This document shows, piece by piece, positions 58,528 through 64,000 of a stretch of 64,000 nucleotides of DNA. The stretch's first letter is position 1. Each line of letters starts with the position of its first letter. The position numbers and the translations under genes are program-made. This DNA is from Pseudomonas rhodesiae (GTDB lineage: Bacteria > Pseudomonadota > Gammaproteobacteria > Pseudomonadales > Pseudomonadaceae): NCBI RefSeq assembly GCF_007858255.1, contig NZ_VFEU01000012.1, positions 1 through 64,000 on the forward strand. The letters are read 5' to 3'. Below the pieces are notes generated by a model. That model was not told where the DNA came from. It searched no databases and saw nothing but the letters and a program-made list of their open reading frames with translations.

Positions 58528-59287
58528 CCACCACGTCCATCAGCGCCGCGATGGTTTGCGGGTCGTCGCTCAGGGCCTGGGCCAGGCAGGCCATGCACGC
58601 TTCGCGCGGCGGCATGCCGGCGGCGATCAGGCGCGCGGTAAAAATCAGCAGGCGGGTGGAGGCCACTTCCTCCAGGTCGTGCTGATCGAGGCGCCGCAAG
58701 GCTTGGCCAAGGCGCACCACCTGGCTGGCCAGGGCGTTATCCACCTGCGCTTCGCGCGCGACGATACGCGCTTCGTCCGCCGCCGCCGGGTAGTCGAAAC
58801 GCAGCGCCACGAAGCGCTGGCGAGTGCTGGGTTTCATGCCCTTGAGCAGGTTCTGGTAACCGGGGTTATACGACACCACCAGCATGAATGACGGCGGCGC
58901 CTTGACCACTTCGCCGGTGCGTTCCAGGTACAGCTCGCGACGGTCATCGGCCACCGGGTGCAGGACCACGGCGGTGTCCTGGCGCGCTTCGACCACTTCA
59001 TCCAGGTAACAGATGCCGCCCTCGCGCACAGCGCGGGTCAGCGGGCCGTCCTGCCACCAGGTGCCTTGGCTGCCGATCAGATGGCGACCGACCAGGTCGG
59101 CGGCGCTCAGGTCGTCGTGACAGGCCACGGTGTACAGGGGCAGGTTCAGGCGATGCGCCATGTGCTGCACGAAGCGGGTCTTGCCGCAGCCGGTGGGGCC
59201 CTTGATCAGCACCGGCATGCGGTGCTGCCAAGCGTGTTCGAACAGACGCTGTTCGTTGTCGAGAGGCTGATAGAAAGGCGCGTTCAT
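58511..59287 (-). CDS. nirQ: NirQ, MoxR-type AAA+ ATPase
   Basis: A 258-aa ATPase: Walker A GPTGCGKT (residues 30-37), Walker B ICYLDEVVEA, then RRELYLERTGE and VVSYNPGYQNLLKGMKPSTRQRF. It acts with NorD to mature or activate NorCB. The ATG at 59287 is chosen; the frame upstream runs into the promoter region. The gene is divergent from nirS and shares the ANR/DNR box at 59365-59378, which predicts a 43-base leader. Confidence 0.95.
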   Translation of the reverse strand: MNAPFYQPLDNEQRLFEHAWQHRMPVLIKGPTGCGKTRFVQHMAHRLNLPLYTVACHDDLSAADLVGRHLIGSQGTWWQDGPLTRAVREGGICYLDEVVEARQDTAVVLHPVADDRRELYLERTGEVVKAPPSFMLVVSYNPGYQNLLKGMKPSTRQRFVALRFDYPAAADEARIVAREAQVDNALASQVVRLGQALRRLDQHDLEEVASTRLLIFTARLIAAGMPPREACMACLAQALSDDPQTIAALMDVVDVHFA

Positions 59288-59364
59288 CGTGTATATCCGA
59301 GGCGGGTTCGAGGGCCACGCTAAGGGCGCCTGCGACAACCTGGCAAGCGCTAACCCAGGCAAAC

Positions 59365-59378
59365 TTGATCGCCGTCAA
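59365..59378. promoter_or_regulatory. ANR/DNR box between nirQ and nirS
   Basis: TTGATCGCCGTCAA fits TTGAT-N4-RTCAA. The centre gives predicted starts near 59413 for nirS (70-base leader) and near 59330 for nirQ. It is the only such box in the 195-base gap, so it may serve both directions as known for the P. aeruginosa nirQ-nirS region. Confidence 0.85.
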
Positions 59379-59482
59379 GCGAGCTTTGCAACGCCACGCC
59401 ATAGTCTGGCCCGGCACTAAGAACCTGCGCCCCGCACCGTGTTGCGAGGCACCGCAAAGGTCTCGCCTGAGGAGTAAATGGA

Positions 59483-61156
59483 ATGCTGACTCGCCGCACG
59501 AACCCCTTCACCTTAAGCCTCGCCAGCCTCGGCTGCGCACTGGCCCTGACCCTGCCCCTGAGCGCCCACGGCAATGCCCAGCCCGCCGTGGTCAAGACCG
59601 CCGGCGCGCCGGACATGAGCCAGGCTGATTTCGACGCGTCCAAACAGATCTATTTCGAACGCTGCGCCGGCTGCCACGGCGTGCTGCGCAAGGGAGCCAC
59701 CGGCAAGCCCCTGACGCCGGACATCACCCAGGCCCGTGGCCAGGCCTACCTGGAAGCGCTGATCACCTACGGCTCGCCCGCCGGCATGCCGAACTGGGGC
59801 ACCTCCAATGCGCTGACCAAAGCGCAGATCAGCAGCATGGCCACCTTTATCCAGCACACCGCGCCGACGCCGCCGGAATGGGGCATGGCCGAGACGCTCA
59901 AGACCTGGAAAGTGCTGGTCAAGCCCGAAGACCGCCCGAAAAAACAGCTCAATCACCTCAACCTGCAAAACCTGTTTTCGGTGACCTTGCGCGACGACGG
60001 CAAGATCGCCCTGGTGGACGGCGACACCAAGCAGATCGTCAAGCTGATCGACACCGGTTATGCCGTGCATATTTCGCGGATCTCCGCCTCGGGTCGCTAC
60101 CTGCTGGTGATCGGCCGTGACGCCAAGATCGACATGATCGACCTATGGCCCGCCGAGCCCACCAAAGTCGCCGAAATCAAGGTGGGCATCGAGGCGCGGT
60201 CGGTGGAGACCTCGAAGTTCAAGGGCTACGAAGACAAGTACACGATTGCCGGGTCCTACTGGCCGCCGCAATTCACCCTGATGGACGGCGAGACCCTGGA
60301 ACCCAAGCAGATCGTCTCCACCCGCGGCATGACCGTCGACAAGCAGGAGTACCACCCAGAACCCCGTGTGGCGGCGATCATCGCGTCCCATGAGTGGCCG
60401 GAGTTCATCGTCAACGTCAAGGAAACCGGCAAGGTCATGCTGGTCAACTACCAGGACATCAAGAACCTCACCATCACCACCATCGACGCCGCGCCGTTCC
60501 TGCACGACGGCGGCTGGGACAGCACCCACCGCTACTTCCTCACAGCGGCCAACAACTCGAACAAGGTGGCGGTGATCGACTCCAAGGCGCGCACCCTCGC
60601 CGCGCTGGTGGACGTGGGCAAGACCCCGCACCCCGGGCGTGGCGCCAACTTTATCCACCCCACCTACGGGCCGGTGTGGGCCACCAGCCACTTGGGCGAC
60701 GGCGGTATTTCGGTGATCGGCACCGACCCGATCAAGCACCCGCAATACGCCTGGAAACAGGTGGAAACCCTCAAGGGCCAGGGCGGCGGTTCGCTGTTTA
60801 TCAAGACCCACCCCAACTCCCATCACCTGTACGTGGACACCACCCTCAACCCCGACGCCAAGCTCAGCCAGTCGGTGGCGGTGTTCGATATCAACCAGCT
60901 CGACAAGGGCTACACCGTGCTGCCGATCGCCGAATACTCGGGGATCAAGCAAGGCGCTCTGCGCGTGGTGCAACCGGAATACAACAAGGCCGGCGACGAG
61001 GTGTGGTTCTCGGTGTGGAACGGCCAGACCGAAGAATCGGCGCTGGTGGTGATCGATGACAAAACTCTGAAGCTCAAGCAGGTGATCAAGGACAAACGCC
61101 TGATCACCCCAACCGGCAAATTCAACGTTTACAACACCCAACACGACATTTATTGA
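59483..61156 (+). CDS. nirS: cytochrome cd1 nitrite reductase NirS
   Basis: A 557-aa periplasmic enzyme that reduces nitrite to NO. The signal peptide ends near residue 33. The heme c site is Cys61-x2-Cys64-His65 (CAGCHG), followed by an eight-bladed propeller holding heme d1 (for example KILVDGDTKQIVKL-like repeats, WDSTHRYFLTAANNSN, PTYGPVWATSHLGDG). The start has GAGGAG eight bases upstream. It leads the nirSMCFDLG operon. Length and motif order are normal. Confidence 0.98.
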   Translation: MLTRRTNPFTLSLASLGCALALTLPLSAHGNAQPAVVKTAGAPDMSQADFDASKQIYFERCAGCHGVLRKGATGKPLTPDITQARGQAYLEALITYGSPAGMPNWGTSNALTKAQISSMATFIQHTAPTPPEWGMAETLKTWKVLVKPEDRPKKQLNHLNLQNLFSVTLRDDGKIALVDGDTKQIVKLIDTGYAVHISRISASGRYLLVIGRDAKIDMIDLWPAEPTKVAEIKVGIEARSVETSKFKGYEDKYTIAGSYWPPQFTLMDGETLEPKQIVSTRGMTVDKQEYHPEPRVAAIIASHEWPEFIVNVKETGKVMLVNYQDIKNLTITTIDAAPFLHDGGWDSTHRYFLTAANNSNKVAVIDSKARTLAALVDVGKTPHPGRGANFIHPTYGPVWATSHLGDGGISVIGTDPIKHPQYAWKQVETLKGQGGGSLFIKTHPNSHHLYVDTTLNPDAKLSQSVAVFDINQLDKGYTVLPIAEYSGIKQGALRVVQPEYNKAGDEVWFSVWNGQTEESALVVIDDKTLKLKQVIKDKRLITPTGKFNVYNTQHDIY

Positions 61157-61180
61157 GCCCCATCAACACGAGGTCCGCCC

Positions 61181-61495
61181 ATGAAAAATATGCTCCTCGC
61201 ATTGCTGGCTTGCAGCGCTGCGTTCAGCCTGCACCCGGCCCTGGCTCAAGACGGCCAAGCCCTGTTCAACAGTAAACCCTGTGTCGGCTGCCACACCCTG
61301 GACAGCAAGTTGGTAGGCCCGGCCATGAAGGAAGTCGCCGCCAAGAACACCGGCGTGAAAGACGCCGCCGCGACCCTGGCCAGTCATATCAAGAACGGCA
61401 CCCAGGGTAACTGGGGGCCGATCCCGATGCCGCCGAACCAGGTCACCGATGAAGAAGCCAAGGTGTTGGCCGATTGGGTCCTGAGCTTGAAATAA
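61181..61495 (+). CDS. nirM: cytochrome c551 NirM
   Basis: A 104-aa periplasmic electron carrier. The signal peptide of 22 residues ends LAQ; the heme site is Cys34-x2-Cys37-His38 (CVGCHT), with the axial Met in GPIPMPPNQVTDEE. It gives electrons to NirS and other terminal reductases. The start follows AACACGAGGTCCGCC. Length is typical of Pseudomonas c551. Confidence 0.97.
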   Translation: MKNMLLALLACSAAFSLHPALAQDGQALFNSKPCVGCHTLDSKLVGPAMKEVAAKNTGVKDAAATLASHIKNGTQGNWGPIPMPPNQVTDEEAKVLADWVLSLK

Positions 61496-61511
61496 CCACA
61501 AGGAGCACGCC

Positions 61512-61829
61512 ATGAAAGCATCGATGTTCGGTTCGGCCATGGCGGTGCTCATGCTGATTCCCGCGTGGGCGACGGCGACACCCGACGCCGCCCGCCTCGA
61601 ACACCTGCTGACTCAGGACTGCGGCGCCTGCCATGGCCTGCACCTGACCGGCGGCCTCGGCCCGCCCCTCACGCCCCAGGCCCTGGCCGGCCAACCTCGC
61701 GCCAGCCTGATCGCCACCATCACTTACGGTCGCCCAGCCCGCGCCATGCCCGGCTGGGGCCCACTGCTCAGCGCCGGCGATATTGCCTGGCTGGCCGACC
61801 GCCTGCTGCAAGGACGCCCCACCCCATGA
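61512..61829 (+). CDS. nirC: c-type cytochrome NirC
   Basis: A 105-aa exported cytochrome. The signal peptide ends after TAT or ATA (about residues 20-23). The heme c site is Cys37-x2-Cys40-His41 (CGACHG), with LGPPLTPQALAG and a Met in RAMPGWGP. NirC has been suggested to pass electrons during heme d1 maturation. The start follows AAGGAG. It overlaps nirF by ATGA. Confidence 0.95.
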   Translation: MKASMFGSAMAVLMLIPAWATATPDAARLEHLLTQDCGACHGLHLTGGLGPPLTPQALAGQPRASLIATITYGRPARAMPGWGPLLSAGDIAWLADRLLQGRPTP

Positions 61830-62995
61830 TGCGACCCGCCGTGTTCTCCCTGTGCCTGCTGCTCGGCGCCTGTGCCCAACCGACGCTGCGCGGCAGCGGT
61901 GATCTGGGCCTGGTGATCGAACGTGCCAGCGGCAGTGTGCAGATCGTTGAAAGCAGCGGCATGACCGAGCTGGCGCGCATCGAAGGGCTGGGCGATCTGT
62001 CCCACGCCTCGGCGGTGTTTTCCCGCGACCAACGCTATGCCTATGTGTTCGCCCGCGACGGCGGCTTGACCAAGGTCGACTTGCTGACCCAGCGCATCGC
62101 TAAACGCATCATCCAGGGCGGCAACAGTATTGGCGGCGCGATCAGCCAGGATGGCCGCCTGATTGCCGTGTCCAACTACCAGCCGGGCGGGGTCAAGGTG
62201 TTCGATGCCGTCACCTTGGAGCAGGTCGCCGACATTCCCGCCACGCCCCTGGCCAACGGCAAACGCTCGCGGGTGGTGGGGCTGGTGGACGCGCCGGGGC
62301 AGCGTTTCGTGTTCAGCCTGTTCGACACCGGCGAGATCTGGAGCGCGGACTTCAGCCACGGCAACACCCCAACCCTCACCCGTTTCACCGACATCGGCGA
62401 GCAGCCCTATGACGCACTGATCACCGCCGACGGTCGCTACTACATGGCCGGTCTGTTCGGCGAGGACGGCATGGCCCAGCTCGACCTGTGGCACCCGGAG
62501 CGCGGTGTGCAACGGGTACTCAAGGACTACGGACGCGGGCAGGCCAAGTTGCCGGTTTACAAAATGCCGCACCTGGAAGGCTGGGCCGTAGCCGACAACC
62601 AGGCGTTCGTGCCCGCCGTGGGCCGACACCAGGTGTTGGTGATGGACGCGCGCAGTTGGCAGCAGAGCGCCGCGATCGCCGTGGCCGGCCAGCCGATCTT
62701 CGTCACTGCACGGCCGGATGGGCGCCAGCTGTGGGTCAATTTCGCCTACCCGGACAACGACCGCGTGCAGGTGATCGACAGCGAAACCCACCAAGTGGTC
62801 GCCGACCTGCGCCCTGGCCCCGGCGTGCTGCACATGGAGTTCACCGGGCGCGGCGAACAGCTGTGGCTGTCGGTGCGCGACGGCGAGCAGGTGCAGGTCT
62901 GGGACCCGTATCGAATGACCTTGCTCAAGACCTTGCCGGCCTTGAGCCCCAGCGGAATTTTCTTCAGCACTCGTGCACAAAAAATGGGGTATTGA
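61826..62995 (+). CDS. nirF: NirF, heme d1 biosynthesis protein
   Basis: A 389-aa protein with a lipobox (LLGAC, Cys16), so probably a periplasmic lipoprotein. The rest is a beta-propeller like the d1 domain of NirS (YVFARDGGLTKVDL, RYYMAGLFGEDGMAQLDLWHPE, LPVYKMPHLEGWA). It is a dehydrogenase-type enzyme in the late steps of heme d1 formation. The ATGA overlap with nirC sets the start; a longer frame back to 61565 is a shadow of nirC. Confidence 0.96.
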   Translation: MMRPAVFSLCLLLGACAQPTLRGSGDLGLVIERASGSVQIVESSGMTELARIEGLGDLSHASAVFSRDQRYAYVFARDGGLTKVDLLTQRIAKRIIQGGNSIGGAISQDGRLIAVSNYQPGGVKVFDAVTLEQVADIPATPLANGKRSRVVGLVDAPGQRFVFSLFDTGEIWSADFSHGNTPTLTRFTDIGEQPYDALITADGRYYMAGLFGEDGMAQLDLWHPERGVQRVLKDYGRGQAKLPVYKMPHLEGWAVADNQAFVPAVGRHQVLVMDARSWQQSAAIAVAGQPIFVTARPDGRQLWVNFAYPDNDRVQVIDSETHQVVADLRPGPGVLHMEFTGRGEQLWLSVRDGEQVQVWDPYRMTLLKTLPALSPSGIFFSTRAQKMGY

Positions 62996-62996
62996 G

Positions 62997-63455
62997 ATGG
63001 ACCTTGATCGACTCAGCCAGCACTTGATCGAACGCTACCAGCACGGCATGCCGCTGTGCGCCGAACCGTACCGGGAAATGGCCCAGGTCTTGAAGTGCAG
63101 CGAGGCCGAACTGATGACCTGCCTGCAACGCCTGGAACTGGCCGGCGCCCTCTCGCGCGTCGGCCCGGTGTTCGAACATACCCGCGCCGGTGCCAGCACC
63201 CTGGCCGCCCTGGCAGTCCCGGCCGAACGCCTGGAACAGGTGGCGGCGCGGGTCAGCCAATACCCGGAAGTCAATCACAACTACGCCCGCGAGCATCACT
63301 ACAACCTGTGGTTCGTGGTGACCGGCCCGCACCGTCAACATCTACAGCAGATCCTCGATGAGCTGGAACAAGACACCGGCCTGACACCGCTGGATCTGCC
63401 GATGCTCAGCGCCTACCGCATCGACCTCGGGTTCTCCCTGGGAGGGCATCCGTGA
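62997..63455 (+). CDS. nirD: NirD, siroheme decarboxylase subunit
   Basis: A 152-aa AsnC/Lrp-like protein, one of the NirD/L/G/H set that decarboxylates siroheme to 12,18-didecarboxysiroheme. Visible are an N-terminal HTH-like part (YREMAQVLKCSEAELMTCLQRLELAGALSRVGPVF) and an AsnC-type C-terminal fold (YAREHHYNLWFVVTG). The ATG at 62997 begins one base after the nirF stop; a GTG at 62973 is possible. It overlaps nirL by four bases. Confidence 0.94.
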   Translation: MDLDRLSQHLIERYQHGMPLCAEPYREMAQVLKCSEAELMTCLQRLELAGALSRVGPVFEHTRAGASTLAALAVPAERLEQVAARVSQYPEVNHNYAREHHYNLWFVVTGPHRQHLQQILDELEQDTGLTPLDLPMLSAYRIDLGFSLGGHP

Positions 63456-63967
63456 TCGCGCCGCTGACCCAGGAGCAGATGCTCGACCTGCGCCAGTGCC
63501 TGGAGCGCGGTTTGCCACGGGTCTCGCGGCCTTACGACGCGCTGGCGGAGCAGATCGGTGCCCATCACGACCAGGTGTTGCAGCAAATGCAGCACTGGCA
63601 TGAACAAGGCTTGTTCCGGCGCGTCGGGCTGGTGCTTAACCATCGCGCCCTGGGTTTTGTGGCCAACGCCATGCTGGTGCTGGATGTGCCGGATGCCTTG
63701 GTGGATAACGTCGGCCAGCGCCTGGGCCGCGCGCCGGGGGTGAACCTGTGTTACCAGCGTCCGCGCCGCCTGCCGCAGTGGCGCTATAACCTGTTTTGTA
63801 TGGTCCACGGCCGCGAGCGGGCGGTGGTCGAGGCGCACATCGAGACGCTATTGGCCGAGCACCTGCTCAACGACCTTCCCCACCAGGTGCTGTTCAGTAC
63901 CCACGCGTTCAAACAATGCGGCGGACGTTTTGCGCCGCCACCGTCGCAGGTGTGGGCCCATGGATGA
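63452..63967 (+). CDS. nirL: NirL, siroheme decarboxylase subunit
   Basis: A 171-aa relative of NirD. The GTG start overlaps the nirD stop. The HTH-like region includes YDALAEQIGAHHDQVLQQMQHWHEQGLFRRVGLVLNHR, then the AsnC-type fold (VNLCYQRPRRLPQWRYNLFCMVHGR) with the paired basic residues seen in this family. It acts with NirD, NirG and NirH on siroheme. The end overlaps the start of nirG by eight bases. Confidence 0.95.
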   Translation: MIAPLTQEQMLDLRQCLERGLPRVSRPYDALAEQIGAHHDQVLQQMQHWHEQGLFRRVGLVLNHRALGFVANAMLVLDVPDALVDNVGQRLGRAPGVNLCYQRPRRLPQWRYNLFCMVHGRERAVVEAHIETLLAEHLLNDLPHQVLFSTHAFKQCGGRFAPPPSQVWAHG

Positions 63968-64000
63968 ACGGGATCGCCAATTGATCAATCGCCTGCAGCA
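63960..64000 (+). CDS. nirG: NirG start (partial, runs off window)
   Basis: Only the first 13 codons are in the window (MDERDRQLINRLQ), matching the start of NirG/NirD-family proteins. The ATG at 63960 lies inside the nirL end. It continues past base 64000, followed presumably by the rest of the heme d1 genes. Confidence 0.75.
   Translation, partial: MDERDRQLINRLQ

Overview
The window looks like a chromosomal segment of a denitrifying Pseudomonas of the fluorescens group. This rests on the high-GC codon use, on REP/REPIN elements with the core GTGGGAGGGGGCTTGCCCCC, and on gene orders matching the nar, nir and nor loci known from Pseudomonas aeruginosa and P. stutzeri. Species cannot be fixed from the sequence alone.

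Left part (about 0.4-13.8 kb) is ordinary accessory and housekeeping content: a degenerate GGDEF protein and an AraC regulator; a LysR regulator; a three-gene ABM monooxygenase-amidohydrolase-isochorismatase unit; a NudK-type NUDIX hydrolase; a lipoprotein alpha/beta hydrolase; a DeoR regulator; an accessory acyl carrier protein with a small unknown partner; DUF72; and a run of small stress-type genes (DUF4142, DJ-1/PfpI, PLDc_N, hemerythrin, DUF3079). At 13.9-17.05 kb lies a complete FtrABCD ferrous-iron uptake operon behind a Fur-box-like site. From 17.08 to 18.24 kb there is a tandem array of about six 195-bp units, each holding a REPIN.

From 18.3 kb to the end the window is almost wholly an anaerobic/denitrification block. 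It holds, in order: a chemoreceptor; the class III ribonucleotide reductase operon (nrdD, a separate 51-aa glycyl-radical-domain protein, nrdG); a 1738-aa dermonecrotic-toxin-like protein; narK1-narK2-narGHJI-parvulin-moaA; divergent narXL; a second DNR-type regulator; moaB-moeA-ubiU-ubiV-ubiT (molybdopterin synthesis plus O2-independent ubiquinone hydroxylation); pdxH; a NorR-like sigma54 activator lacking its GAF sensor, divergent from a hemerythrin protein; nnrS with a small membrane protein; a 29-aa membrane peptide, dnr and dnrP; norD and norCB; an inserted toxin-antitoxin pair; nirQOP; and nirSMCFDL(G), running off the end.

The genes cooperate. NarXL senses nitrate and Dnr senses NO downstream of ANR. 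NarK1/K2 import nitrate and export nitrite, and NarGHI, NirS and NorCB reduce nitrate to nitrite, NO and N2O. MoaA/MoaB/MoeA supply the Mo cofactor, NirF/D/L/G build heme d1, UbiUVT keep ubiquinone made without oxygen, and NrdDG supply deoxynucleotides. Six ANR/DNR-type boxes (TTGAY-N4-RTCAA-like) lie in front of nrdD/toxin, narK1, pdxH, dnr/nnrS, norC and nirS/nirQ. Two matching 7-2-7 dyads suggest NarL control of nar and moaB. The most unusual points are the split NrdD, the toxin-like giant ORF sharing an ANR box with nrdD, the GAF-less NorR, the pdxH behind an anaerobic box, and the micro-ORF overlapping dnr.
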